Of a stretch of 64,000 nucleotides of DNA, positions 20,532-30,141 are shown in pieces (within the stretch, counting starts at the first letter, position 1; each line of letters starts with the position of its first letter). The notes below the pieces were generated by a model. That model saw nothing but the letters and a program-made list of their open reading frames with translations. It ran no database searches and was not told where the DNA came from. This DNA is from Enterococcus mundtii (GTDB lineage: Bacteria; Bacillota; Bacilli; Lactobacillales; Enterococcaceae). The stretch lies in contig NZ_PUAP01000022.1 in assembly GCF_002947535.1 (NCBI RefSeq), positions 38,770-102,769 of the forward strand. Reading direction: 5' to 3'. Made by a program: the position numbers and the translations under genes.

Positions 20532-21527
20532 TCACATATCTTTCTTCCCGTAAAATATAGATGCATTTGAAATCCAATTGAAGCCTTCATTAGTGACTGT
20601 TCCTTGACCGGTTAAGTGGTCATTATCAAGAACAAATAAATCAATCAGTGGTTGCTCCGCTAAATTAGGTTTTTTTACACTAATTAAAGTTCCATCTCCG
20701 GAATACTGTTTTTCTATTGGAAATTTATATTCATCTAAATTATCTTTTTTTATTTCCTCTATGTTTCTGATTGTTACTTCTGAATCAAAGTCGATCGTAT
20801 CCACGATCAAATAATTGGTCATGATGGAATCAGCGAAACCTTCAAACTTAAGAATAATTCCTGTTGCTTCATCGATCCATGCTTTAAAAGTTTGAGCGTT
20901 TACTTTTGTCCCAAATTCCTCTGGATACTCTCCTTCAAGCAAAACAACGTCCCTTCCCAGTAGCTTTTCTGTCCGAATGATTTCCCAATGATTATAGAGA
21001 GAAAAAAGTTGGGCACCATAAAGTTGTGAAAAGACAGCATCTGCTGACATAGATAGCGGTAAAACAGAATCTCGTTGATTCAAAACCGTTTCTCCTAAAC
21101 CATTTTTTGTTAATCGGCTTTCAATTGATTTACCCTTATTGGCTCGATCAATATCAACATTATATTGACTTACAAAGTAATCGTTTTCTTTAAAATTCAC
21201 ATCAACTAAATTTCTATTCTTAGACTTATCATAGATGATTGCTTTTTGCTCACCCGTTGTTTCATTTTCAAATACCTCAACAAATTCTTCATCCAGAATT
21301 CCTTTAGAAAAGTCTAGTTTTGCTTGTACTTGATACTCCCTGTCAGATAAATTCCCATGTTTTTCTCGAAAGGATATACTTACCTTATCGTAAAAATCGA
21401 CTGAATTAACTACCTTATTAGCAATTTCCCTTTCTCGCTCGCTCAATGGATTGATTTCTTGCGCAGAAACGGCATCACCTAATGTTACTATTCCAAACAC
21501 CCCAACGAATAATAGAATTTTTTTCAT
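20532..21527 (-). CDS. Secreted protein, possible LolA/RseB-like fold
   Basis: The product has 331 residues with a cleavable signal peptide ending near VSAQE. The mature part resembles the LolA/MucB-RseB layout: alternating strands in a FREKHGNLSDREYQVQAKL-type region, then LLGRDVVLLEGEYPEEFG and AWIDEATGIILKFEGF, the usual 'D-x-x-TG-ILK' turn. The resemblance is by eye and weak at family level. It lies upstream of a lipoprotein gene on the same strand. Function is unknown. Confidence 0.65.
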   Translation of the reverse strand: MKKILLFVGVFGIVTLGDAVSAQEINPLSEREREIANKVVNSVDFYDKVSISFREKHGNLSDREYQVQAKLDFSKGILDEEFVEVFENETTGEQKAIIYDKSKNRNLVDVNFKENDYFVSQYNVDIDRANKGKSIESRLTKNGLGETVLNQRDSVLPLSMSADAVFSQLYGAQLFSLYNHWEIIRTEKLLGRDVVLLEGEYPEEFGTKVNAQTFKAWIDEATGIILKFEGFADSIMTNYLIVDTIDFDSEVTIRNIEEIKKDNLDEYKFPIEKQYSGDGTLISVKKPNLAEQPLIDLFVLDNDHLTGQGTVTNEGFNWISNASIFYGKKDM

Positions 21528-22196
21528 TTTGATTTTCTCCTTAATCTAGACTTATGATGCATTGCCTAGCATGTTTATATTTTTTATTTCAAATGATAGC
21601 TTCATCAATAGAATAGAGTATCCAAATGTAATCTAACTTGTTATTGGGCATATTTATATAAATATAAATATGTGATGTTAGTTATTTAAAATTTATCTGT
21701 TTTCCGTTCATTTTTGCTCATTTATTTTACTTTTATGTAAACACACTGCCTAGTATCAGTATAAAAAATAATGGCTTTTGATACTGATATAGAAATTTCT
21801 TCGCTCATATTTCCTAAATCAAAAAAATGCCAATGGTTTTCGAAGTTTTTATCACTTTAACTTGCGAATCATGATACGGCACAGGAAAGGATTTTTAATG
21901 AAATGAAAAAGAGCTCACTTCTGTTTCTATCATTTATTCGGTTTTAAGGTGAAAGACAAAAGTTAATTTTTGCTTTTGTTTCAGATCAACCAATCATTCT
22001 AAGATTTCTCTTTACATCGTTTGACAAAGAACCCAACTTATTTATACAACTAACGTAAAAAAGACTATAAACAAAACTCTAGCTTTAAGAGTTTGTCTAC
22101 AGTCTAAGACTCATGCTAGATCATATAAAGACAAATTAGTATGAACCAAATGAGTGTCACCAATCGTTGTTAGTTGGAAGAATTCCTCAATATTCT
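21528..22196. other. AT-rich intergenic region with one hairpin
   Basis: No coding region is seen in these 670 bases. The only structure besides the terminator at 22057-22103 is an inverted repeat at 21755-21788: ATCAGTATAAAAA pairs with TTTTGATACTGAT with two mismatches and an eight-base loop. The promoter of the leftward secreted-protein gene must lie at the left side. Confidence 0.5.
22057..22103 (-). terminator. Terminator after the GH43 gene
   Basis: On the minus strand GACTGTAGACAAACTCT pairs with AGAGTTTTGTTTATAGTC and is followed by six T. It ends the leftward glycan operon. Confidence 0.8.
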
Positions 22197-23597
22197 TTAT
22201 TTTACGATTTCTAAACGATCAATACTCAGGGTATCAACCCCAATTTCGGACGAAATCATGATTTCCTGCTCTCCCTTTGATAATTTCATGCGGACTTGTA
22301 GCGGTTGATAATATTCGGAAGGATACACATCCACCAACTGACTTGCTTGTTTAGTTTCGATCTTGATTCGGATCGGTTCATTCATGATAAGAGGATCGTT
22401 CGTTTTGACATAGACAATCACTAGAGATTCAGTTGCTTTCTCGATCTGCGGGGTAAAAATGATTTTGTCAGTAATTGACTCAAATCCTTGTACGACTTTC
22501 TTAGAGAGTGCCGCATCATCCTCGACAATCGCTAAATCACCTTCAAGCAACGCACGACTGGCGGTTAATCTCATCCGGTTCGGCTCAGCTTTTGGCAACG
22601 ATTGAACGCGCCATTCATCCAAGGGAGGTTCCAGCAGGATCTTATCTTCTTGATCCCAACCAAACTTTTGCAAGCGGATCGAACGTTTCCAACCGGAATG
22701 ATCCCATCGAGCAGCGTGATAAATCAACCAGTCTTCAGAGCCATCTTTTGATTTAGCAAATCCATTATGCCCGGGTCCATAGACAGTGTTTGTCTGTTGG
22801 AAAATTGACTCTGGTTTCTTTTGCCAATTGGCTTTTTCTAGCGGATCATCAGCTACATCTAGGGTCATAAGACCTAGCGCGTAATCGTTGTCCCAGCTCC
22901 CACTCGCAGAGTATACCAAATTGACTGTTTTATCTTTGATGATTACTTGAGGAGCTTCATTGATCAATGGTGTTTGACGCATTTCCCATTCATATTCTGG
23001 TTTTGAGATAAGCCGTTTTTCACCAACTACTTCCGTAGGAGAAACCATCTCCGCTAAATAAAGATTTTGAGCAATATTTTCATATCCTTCCCAACCAGAC
23101 CAAAGAAAATAGCGTTTATCACTTATCTCTAAGACGGTGCCATCAATCGCAAATTTATCATCCATCCCTTTGATCTCTTCCAGTTGCCACTCCCCCATGT
23201 ATGGGTCTGTTTGATGATTAACTAACGCAAACATTCGGTGAGTTTCTGAAGGGCGATTCGCTGCAAAATACATCACCCAACGGTCATCTAAGTAATGGAA
23301 CTCAGGTGCCCAGATGCTTTCAAATTCTTCTGGCATTTCCCAGATGATCTTTTTTTCACCGGTTGCCACGAGAGAGAGGTTTTCAGCACGCCATAGCGTT
23401 AAATTATTCCCAGTCGTTTTGGTATAATAAAAGTAAGACTCCGTTTGCAAGATCCAAGGATCCGCTCCATCATTATCGATAATAGAAGTAAAATCGGACA
23501 CTTCTTCCCCCGTATCAGTTCCAGCTCCACAACCTGTTATCACAAACGCAGCAAACAGGACACTTACACTACTGAGCCAAGCCACTGATTTCCCCAT
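22197..23597 (-). CDS. Membrane-anchored GH43-family glycosidase (lipoprotein)
   Basis: The product has 466 residues. A signal peptide ends in the lipobox ITGC, so the enzyme is tethered outside the membrane. The catalytic five-bladed propeller shows the three GH43 acids: Asp in NDGADPWI, Asp in FAIDGTVLE and Glu in LINEAPQVI. The last ~110 residues form a beta-rich domain that may bind carbohydrate. GH43 enzymes are mostly arabinofuranosidases, arabinanases or xylosidases; the exact substrate is not readable. It is the last gene of the importer/GH2 operon. Confidence 0.88.
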   Translation of the reverse strand: MGKSVAWLSSVSVLFAAFVITGCGAGTDTGEEVSDFTSIIDNDGADPWILQTESYFYYTKTTGNNLTLWRAENLSLVATGEKKIIWEMPEEFESIWAPEFHYLDDRWVMYFAANRPSETHRMFALVNHQTDPYMGEWQLEEIKGMDDKFAIDGTVLEISDKRYFLWSGWEGYENIAQNLYLAEMVSPTEVVGEKRLISKPEYEWEMRQTPLINEAPQVIIKDKTVNLVYSASGSWDNDYALGLMTLDVADDPLEKANWQKKPESIFQQTNTVYGPGHNGFAKSKDGSEDWLIYHAARWDHSGWKRSIRLQKFGWDQEDKILLEPPLDEWRVQSLPKAEPNRMRLTASRALLEGDLAIVEDDAALSKKVVQGFESITDKIIFTPQIEKATESLVIVYVKTNDPLIMNEPIRIKIETKQASQLVDVYPSEYYQPLQVRMKLSKGEQEIMISSEIGVDTLSIDRLEIVK

Positions 23598-23627
23598 TGG
23601 GCATCGCCCCTTTCCACAACAATCGGA

Positions 23628-25421
23628 TTATTCCACCTGCGTTGGATGGAACTGATCATTGATTTCTTTAATAGCTGCTAAATCAACTTTCGGTTGTCGG
23701 TCATAAGTCAGTAACCCATTGATTTCTTGCTCGACATCTGTCAATTGGGTATAGCAATAACCCCAAAGCCCAACAGAATCATAAACAGCCGTCATTATCC
23801 GCTGATAATCCTTCAAGAAATCTTGTTTATTCTCCACTGAGGTATAACCCCAACCTGGTTGCCCAGAAACATCAAAGCCAATACCGCCAAACTCAGTTAA
23901 TAAAATAGGCTGATCCTGATAAGAAAATCCTCCAGCGAAAATCGGCCATGGTGTTGATACTCGATTCACCAATTTTTCTCTCGTGCTGAGACTGTCTTTA
24001 AAGTACAGATATTTTTGCCGTTCGGATTCTTGGCCATGAGCATAATTATGGATCGCACAAATATCTGTCTCTGTCATCGCCCAACCATCATTTGAAATAA
24101 CCAATCGTTGCTGGTCTAGTGAATGGATAAAGTGATACATTGCTTGAGAAAAATGCTGTTGTTGGCGATCAAAAGAGATTTTTGGTACGCCCCAGCTCTC
24201 GTTGATCGGTACCCAAGTGACGATCGAAGGATGGCTATAGTCACGACTAATGATTTCTGCCCACTCCTGCATCAAGCGCGTCACAGAAAGGTCGGTATAG
24301 ATCGCCGGTGCTGCACACTCGCCCCAAACCAGAAATCCCAATTTATCTGCCCAGTATAAAAAGCGCGGATCTTCTGTTTTTTGGTGTTTACGACAACCGT
24401 TAAAACCCATTTCTTTTGCTAATAAGATATCTTGTTTAAATGCCTCATCCGTAGGGGCAGTCAACAAGCCATTAGGCCAATAGCCTTGATCGAGAACCAA
24501 CTTCTGATAATAAGGTTTGTTATTTAAGTAGATCATGCCATTTTCTGTCTGTATTTTACGCATACCAAAATAACTTTTTAATTGATCGATCGCATTTCCT
24601 GCTTCTGTAAGAGTCAATTCCACATCGAATAATTGCGGATTTTCGGGCGTCCAAGACCAGCCCTCATGATGAAAATTGGTCCGAAAAATTTGTTGTTGAA
24701 AAATATCGACTGCAAAACTTAACTTAGAAGTCACAAACTCTGCAGCCCCACTGATGACTAAATCACCTTTAAAATAGATTTGATACTCTAACACTAATTG
24801 TGGCTTTAACTGGTTCAATTCAACATCGATCATCACGGCACCAGCATCAAAATCACTAGTAAATTTCACATGTTGCAAGTGGGTCGCAGCAACTACTTCT
24901 ATCCAGACCGGCTGCCAGATTCCCGTTGAGTTTGTGTACCAGATCCCTGCTGATTCTTCTTCCCAAAATTGTTTCCCTCGTGGGATGCTTTCATCAAAAT
25001 GTGGATCGAATGCTCGTACACTTAGTATCTGTTCTTCTCCCGCCACAAGAGCATCCGTAATGTCGATATCAAAAGAGGTGTGCCCTCCGCAATGATTTTT
25101 CACATGATGTCCATTGACAAATACATCTGCCTCATAGTCCACTGCACCAAAATGCAAAAGGACACGGCTTTCTTCAGGAACCTGTACATTGAAGGTCCGA
25201 TAATACCAGACAATATCATGAACTTCTCGCTGATCAATGCCACTTAATGCACTTTGATAGACAAAAGGAACATTGATCTTGTAAGCATAATTTGCTTCAT
25301 TTGTGTACCACTTTTCTTTCAAGCCAAGATTTTGGTCATCAAAGGCAAATTGCCATTCACCATTTAGGCTTAACCAATTCTCTCTCTCAAATTGCGGTCT
25401 CGGGTATTCTTCTCTAATCAT
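23628..25421 (-). CDS. GH2-family beta-glycosidase
   Basis: The product has 597 residues without a signal peptide, so it acts in the cytoplasm. Order of domains: jelly-roll sugar-binding (LSLNGEWQFAFDD), immunoglobulin-like, then TIM barrel. The acid/base is in VTWVPINESWG and the nucleophile in PILLTEFGGIGF. The size is closer to beta-glucuronidase-type GH2 enzymes than to LacZ, but beta-galactosidase activity is equally possible. It should process the oligosaccharide brought in by the adjacent ABC importer. Confidence 0.9.
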   Translation of the reverse strand: MIREEYPRPQFERENWLSLNGEWQFAFDDQNLGLKEKWYTNEANYAYKINVPFVYQSALSGIDQREVHDIVWYYRTFNVQVPEESRVLLHFGAVDYEADVFVNGHHVKNHCGGHTSFDIDITDALVAGEEQILSVRAFDPHFDESIPRGKQFWEEESAGIWYTNSTGIWQPVWIEVVAATHLQHVKFTSDFDAGAVMIDVELNQLKPQLVLEYQIYFKGDLVISGAAEFVTSKLSFAVDIFQQQIFRTNFHHEGWSWTPENPQLFDVELTLTEAGNAIDQLKSYFGMRKIQTENGMIYLNNKPYYQKLVLDQGYWPNGLLTAPTDEAFKQDILLAKEMGFNGCRKHQKTEDPRFLYWADKLGFLVWGECAAPAIYTDLSVTRLMQEWAEIISRDYSHPSIVTWVPINESWGVPKISFDRQQQHFSQAMYHFIHSLDQQRLVISNDGWAMTETDICAIHNYAHGQESERQKYLYFKDSLSTREKLVNRVSTPWPIFAGGFSYQDQPILLTEFGGIGFDVSGQPGWGYTSVENKQDFLKDYQRIMTAVYDSVGLWGYCYTQLTDVEQEINGLLTYDRQPKVDLAAIKEINDQFHPTQVE

Positions 25422-25441
25422 ATTTCCTCCAAAAAAACAAA

Positions 25442-26275
25442 TTATTTTATACCGCTTTGCAACGACATCGACGCCATAAAGCTCTTTTGTGCTACCAAAT
25501 ACAATAAAAAGGTAGGAATCAAAGCCAAGATTGCGCCAGCAGTTCCAATTCCCGGATAGGTCATATATTGTCCTTGCAGCAATTGCAACCCTGGTGTGAT
25601 CGGTAATTTATCAATATCGTTGATCACGATTGATGGCCACAAGAAGTCATTCCATGAGCCAGTAAAACTAAACAACGCAACCACAGTCAATACAGGTTTG
25701 ATCAGCGGTAAAATGATATAATAAAAAATTTGAAACTCGTTTGCCCCATCGATCACAGCCGATTCATCCAATTCTTTGGGAATTCCTAAAATGAACTGTC
25801 GAACGAGGAAAATGTTATAAACACCCGCTGCTCCAGGTACGATGACTGCTAGAAATGTATTTGTCCATCCTAGAGTATCAACGATTTTGAAGTTCGGGAT
25901 CAAATTGACCACCCCGGGAAACATCATGGTTCCTAACAATAAAGCAAAAATAAAATCTCTTCCCTTAAAAGTGAGTCGTGTATAGCCATAGGCCGCAAAC
26001 GAGACGATCACCATCACTAATAGGGTATGTGAAGTTGAAATAATCATGGAATTCACAAACCAGCGGAACACAGGGGAAGAATCATTGCCGTGTAACAAGC
26101 TCAAAAAGTTAGCAAGCGTCCAATCTTGTGGAATCAAACTGAACCCAACCTTTTGAATCTCTGCCTCTGATTTAAATGAGGTGAAAATTGCCCATATCAA
26201 AGGAAAGATCCAAATGACGCACACGATCGCTAGCAAAATAAAGGCGATCCTTTTCCCTAGTTTGTTTTCTCGCAT
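25442..26275 (-). CDS. CUT1 sugar ABC permease (MalG type)
   Basis: The product has 277 residues with six membrane helices and the inner-membrane ABC loop (ELDESAVIDGANEFQIFYYIILP). The C-terminal SFMASMSLQSGIK is typical of MalG-type CUT1 permeases. It follows its partner permease gene by 11 bp and is followed 20 bp later by the GH2 gene. The operon encodes no ATPase, so it must use a shared one such as MsmK/MsmX. Confidence 0.92.
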   Translation of the reverse strand: MRENKLGKRIAFILLAIVCVIWIFPLIWAIFTSFKSEAEIQKVGFSLIPQDWTLANFLSLLHGNDSSPVFRWFVNSMIISTSHTLLVMVIVSFAAYGYTRLTFKGRDFIFALLLGTMMFPGVVNLIPNFKIVDTLGWTNTFLAVIVPGAAGVYNIFLVRQFILGIPKELDESAVIDGANEFQIFYYIILPLIKPVLTVVALFSFTGSWNDFLWPSIVINDIDKLPITPGLQLLQGQYMTYPGIGTAGAILALIPTFLLYLVAQKSFMASMSLQSGIK

Positions 26276-26286
26276 CCTCTTCCCTC

Positions 26287-27162
26287 CTATCTTTCCATTT
26301 TTTTGATGACCAGAAATTGCACAATCGAAACTGCCATGATCACAAAACCTAGTAGAATGGCCATCGCTGAAGAAACGCCCGCAACCGAGGTGCTACTACC
26401 AAAGGCATTTTCTTGGATATACATCATCAACACGCGAGTGGAATTATTGGGTCCGCCTCCCGTCAACATTAGTGGCTGACCATAGATATTAAACTGAGCG
26501 ATGGTCGTCATGACCGTTGTAAAGATGAGTTGGTTGCGAATACTAGGCAAAGAAATACGGAAAAATTTAGTAACACTATTCGCACCATCTAATTCCGCTG
26601 CTTCTAACTGTTCTTTTGAGACGCCATTTAATGCAGCCACATAAATAATCAGATTCCCACCTAATGTCCACCAAATCGTCACGATCAAAATAGCGATCCA
26701 AGCCCATGGTTGATTGCCCACAAAATTGATATCGATGCCAAATACTTCTTTGATTGGTCCAAATGATTTACTCAAAAGAAATCCCCAAATGATCATGACC
26801 GCAGAGATTGCAAATAATGTGGGCAAATAAAGAATCGATTGAAAAAAACGCATCAATTTTGGTTTAGTAGACAACGCAACTGCTAACAATAAAGGGATCG
26901 CGATACATAGTGGGACTGAGATTGCCGCAAAAAACAGGGTATTTTTCATTCCATTAAAAAATTGCGTATGATATAACGAGTCTTGATCAAATAAAATCGT
27001 TTTAAAATTATCAAATCCGATAAAAATCGGCGTACTGAACAAATCCCATTCAGTAAAAGAAACATAAATCCCAATAACTGCAGGAACTAAAAAGAATAAA
27101 AGAAAAAGGAGCATATGCGGACCAATAAAAACGACTGGCCAGGCATTTAATCTTTTTTTCAT
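26287..27162 (-). CDS. CUT1 sugar ABC permease (MalF type)
   Basis: The product has 291 residues with six membrane helices and the permease loop QLEAAELDGANSVTKFFRISLP. It pairs with the MalG-type permease encoded downstream. The ATG at 27162 follows an AAGGATG site; a TTG immediately before it is in frame. Confidence 0.92.
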   Translation of the reverse strand: MKKRLNAWPVVFIGPHMLLFLLFFLVPAVIGIYVSFTEWDLFSTPIFIGFDNFKTILFDQDSLYHTQFFNGMKNTLFFAAISVPLCIAIPLLLAVALSTKPKLMRFFQSILYLPTLFAISAVMIIWGFLLSKSFGPIKEVFGIDINFVGNQPWAWIAILIVTIWWTLGGNLIIYVAALNGVSKEQLEAAELDGANSVTKFFRISLPSIRNQLIFTTVMTTIAQFNIYGQPLMLTGGGPNNSTRVLMMYIQENAFGSSTSVAGVSSAMAILLGFVIMAVSIVQFLVIKKMER

Positions 27163-27320
27163 CAATACACATCCTTCTCTGTATTTCTAGTCAACCCTTC
27201 AACAAGAAACGACTGTGACAGCAATTTAGCCTACCCATCAGAATTCCTAGCCCATAAAAAAACCGACTGAATTCTTTTTACGGTCATCCTTCCTTCTGCC
27301 ACAGTCTCCAAGTGAGAATA

Positions 27321-28562
27321 TTATTTCATCTTTTCTTCTACGACTTTTTGGATCTCACCAAAAGTTGTTTGGATATCTGCTTTTCCTGTGATCATATCCC
27401 ATGAACGATTATCATATTCACTAAAGATATAAGACAAGCCATCAAGCGTATTGACAGAAATTGCCGCTTGTCCTTTTTCTGTTTTCAACAAGAATGATTG
27501 TGGCATCTCCACATATTCTTCATTGTCTAGCATTGCTAAGGAAGTTGGATTTGCACCTGATTTGACCCACTCTAGTTGGTTTGCTTGTAACCAAGTGAGA
27601 AAGTCGATCATACCACTTTTCTTTTCATCCGAACGTTCTTCGCTCGTTTTAAGCATCGCAAACTGATCGACGCCTGAACCTTGAACAATATGTCCAGCAT
27701 CCCATTGCGGCGTAAATGTCTGACCCCAAGTGAAGTCACTTATTCCTTCCATATTGCTTAACATCCATGTTCCTTCTGGAAGAAAAATCAGCTGTTGGTT
27801 TGCAAAAAGTTTGTTTGCATCTTCGCCATCCGGGACCATATAGCCCGCATCATATAGCGTTTTAAACTCTTGGACGGCATTGTAAGAAATATCATTATCG
27901 ATAGTGATGTTTCCTTGTGCATCCTGCCATTCTCCACCCATTTGCTGGTAAAGATTAGAATAATTCTGCATACCCCATGTATAGCCAAAACTATAAATAC
28001 CATCTGCTTTTGCTTTTTCCCCAGCCTGTTTGATTTCTTCATATGTCACTACGCCATCATCTAATGCTTCTGGAACATATTTATCCACCAAATCTTGGTT
28101 GTAATACATCACCCACGAACCCATCGTTGCTGGAATCCCGTATTGACTATCCTCCACCACACCAGTGTCCCAAGCAGCTTCTACATAATTTCCACGTGTC
28201 AATTCAGTTCCTTCGATCATGTCATCCCAAGTCTCAAGCATCTCTTGGTTCTTATACGTGGGTAAAGCTTCCGATGCGATCAAAGCTAAATCTGGGACGC
28301 CTTTGCCAGATTTTCCAGCAGTCGTCAACTTCGAAGTAAAGGTGTCACCTTGCATACTAACTAACTTTACTTTAAAGTCTGGATTTGTTTTATTGTATTG
28401 ATCAACCGTTTTTTGGATTTTTTCACCGTCCGGTCCCGTCGTCGAAGACCAAAGCAAAATTTCCGAATCATTACTTGAACTACTACTTCCACCACAAGCA
28501 GCTAACAACACAGTACATAATAAGCTTGTTCCAACTAAAACAATTAATTTTCTTACTTTCAA
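27321..28562 (-). CDS. CUT1 sugar-binding lipoprotein
   Basis: The product has about 413 residues. The signal peptide ends in the lipobox LLAAC, followed by a Ser-rich linker and a type 1 extracellular solute-binding domain (EILLWSSTTGPDGEKIQK, PEGTWMLSNMEG). It captures the oligosaccharide for the two permeases. The start is probably TTG at 28562, eight bases after AAGGAG; a GTG at 28571 would sit on the ribosome site. It is the first gene of the locus. Confidence 0.92.
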   Translation of the reverse strand: MKVRKLIVLVGTSLLCTVLLAACGGSSSSSNDSEILLWSSTTGPDGEKIQKTVDQYNKTNPDFKVKLVSMQGDTFTSKLTTAGKSGKGVPDLALIASEALPTYKNQEMLETWDDMIEGTELTRGNYVEAAWDTGVVEDSQYGIPATMGSWVMYYNQDLVDKYVPEALDDGVVTYEEIKQAGEKAKADGIYSFGYTWGMQNYSNLYQQMGGEWQDAQGNITIDNDISYNAVQEFKTLYDAGYMVPDGEDANKLFANQQLIFLPEGTWMLSNMEGISDFTWGQTFTPQWDAGHIVQGSGVDQFAMLKTSEERSDEKKSGMIDFLTWLQANQLEWVKSGANPTSLAMLDNEEYVEMPQSFLLKTEKGQAAISVNTLDGLSYIFSEYDNRSWDMITGKADIQTTFGEIQKVVEEKMK

Positions 28563-28671
28563 TTTCCACACTCCTTTATTTAACTAAAAAGTAAAATGAT
28601 ACCTAATTATCAATAAACATAATTGTTAGACCATCGTCTATCAATGTTTACACCGTAAAGTTACTATAAAA

Positions 28672-28685
28672 ATAAAGCGCTGTCA
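28672..28685. promoter_or_regulatory. Probable cre (CcpA) site upstream of the glycan importer
   Basis: ATAAAGCGCTGTCA matches 12 of 14 positions of the cre consensus TGWNANCGNTNWCA. It lies about 110 bp before the binding-protein start and overlaps a leftward TTGACA that could be a -35. The spacer also holds related inverted elements TTTACACCGTAA (about 28648) and TTACGGTAAA (about 28707), and a TTTACAATTTTGTAAA palindrome near 28725, which are candidate sites for the divergent ArsR-type regulator. Confidence 0.55.
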
Positions 28686-28807
28686 ATATTATTTTAACAA
28701 GCTTATTACGGTAAATTCCATCATTTTACAATTTTGTAAATCCAAAAGCATGTGATATAATTAATCCATCTTTTCATTAAACTAATTAGTATAACGAGGT
28801 GATAGCT

Positions 28808-29716
28808 ATGGAATTGGATTTAACGAAAGCATCTTTACCGATCTACGAAGCACTCGCAAATGAAACTCGCTTAGCGATTTTAAGAGAATTAGGAGATAGT
28901 AAGAAAAGCATCAGTGAAATTGGGCAAAAATTAGCGATCAGCAATGCTTTGATGACAAAGCACATCCGAAAACTTGAACAAGCACAGTTGATCAAAACAG
29001 AAAAAGGATCGGGGCAAGACTGGAAGAAAAAATACTTATCTCTAAAAACTGATTTCATCAATATCAATTTCCCGGCAAAAGTGTTTCCACAAATGAATTT
29101 AACCTCCCAATCAGTGAAAATAGGCCACTTTACCGATTTTGAAGCTAAGCCTTCCTGCGGTATGGCGACGAAAGATCGATTGATTGGCGCATTAGACGAC
29201 CCTAAGTCTTTTCTTGACCAAGATCGTGTTGATGCGAGTATCATTTGGCTAAATAACGGTTTTCTAGAATACAAAATTCCAAATCCTTTGAAAACTGGTG
29301 AAAAAATCGAGTTACTGGAAATCAGCATGGAAATCGCTTCTGAGTTCCCAATTTCTAATAACTATTGGCCAAGTGATCTTTCATTTTACTTAAACAACCA
29401 CTGCATTGGTAAATACACCATTCCAGGGAACTTTTCAGATGTTAGAGGTTCCTTGACTCCGAAATGGTGGATCGATGAATTTAGTCAATATGGATTACTT
29501 AAGCATTTACGCATCAATCGCTATGACACTTCCCTCGACGGAGAGAAATTAACAGATCACAACCTTAATGAAATCGACTTAGATCATAGTGACTTCTTCA
29601 CCTTTAAAATCGCAGCGCCTGCTACTGCTGAAAACGCTGGTGGTTTGACTATCTTCGGCGATCGCTGGGGGAACTATCCTCAAGATTTATTGTTTAATTT
29701 TTACGTATCTGAATGA
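28808..29716 (+). CDS. ArsR-type HTH regulator with an unassigned C-terminal domain
   Basis: The product has about 302 residues. Residues ~8-85 are an ArsR winged helix (LANETRLAILRELGDSKKSISEIGQKLAISNALMTKHIRKLE shape), but no metal-binding cysteine pair is visible. The remaining ~210 residues form a beta-rich domain (FLEYKIPNPLKTGEKIELLE, DLSFYLNNHCIGKYTIPG) that I cannot assign and that could sense a sugar. AGGTG is placed for the ATG at 28808, not for the GTG at 28799. It is divergent from the importer operon and probably controls it. Confidence 0.82.
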   Translation: MELDLTKASLPIYEALANETRLAILRELGDSKKSISEIGQKLAISNALMTKHIRKLEQAQLIKTEKGSGQDWKKKYLSLKTDFININFPAKVFPQMNLTSQSVKIGHFTDFEAKPSCGMATKDRLIGALDDPKSFLDQDRVDASIIWLNNGFLEYKIPNPLKTGEKIELLEISMEIASEFPISNNYWPSDLSFYLNNHCIGKYTIPGNFSDVRGSLTPKWWIDEFSQYGLLKHLRINRYDTSLDGEKLTDHNLNEIDLDHSDFFTFKIAAPATAENAGGLTIFGDRWGNYPQDLLFNFYVSE

Positions 29717-30000
29717 CCTATTTTTTCTTTATCCAACAAAAAAAGGACTCAGCAAAGTGATCAGAACTGACCTAATAAGCCGAGATAAAATAAAAAAAAC
29801 ATCTACTTATTAAATGTATATTAACGATGAAACGTGTCTGGGACATTAGTCCGCTTGCACCACCTAAACCGAATAAACGGTTAATTAAAAGAATGGACTT
29901 CTTTCAGAAGAATGTAGATGATCTCTCCTAGCCAATTCTATTGCTTGAAACGACCAATGCTTGGCAAGCCCTTCATTTATGTTCTTTTAAGAATAGAAAC

Positions 30001-30037
30001 AGGACTTCTTGTTTGGGTTCAAGAAGTCCTGAATTTT
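30001..30037 (+). terminator. Rightward hairpin terminator
   Basis: AGGACTTCTTG and CAAGAAGTCCT form a perfect 11-bp stem with an eight-base loop, followed by GAATTTTTT. It lies 285 bp after the regulator gene and could be its terminator or that of a lost gene. Confidence 0.8.
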
Positions 30038-30106
30038 TTATAAATCTAGTTCCTCTGTTAAGCAACGACTTCCTTGTTCTAGTTTCTTTATTTCATCATG
30101 GATGCC

Positions 30107-30141
30107 AAAAAGTGCGCTCCTTTTTTTAGGAAACGCACTTT
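30107..30141. terminator. Bidirectional terminator serving the patB-like gene
   Basis: AAAAAGTGCGCTCC pairs with GGAAACGCACTTT with a T/A-rich loop. It has A and T runs on both sides, so it can stop leftward transcription from the aminotransferase gene. Confidence 0.7.

Noticed and set aside
27240..27295. Weak hairpin between the binding-protein and permease genes
   Set aside because: Only a four to five base-pair stem (ACCG/CGGT) can form; a processing or attenuation role cannot be supported from sequence alone.
29941..30129. 62-codon frame across the spacer
   Set aside because: It reads through a perfect terminator hairpin and has no ribosome site or known motif.
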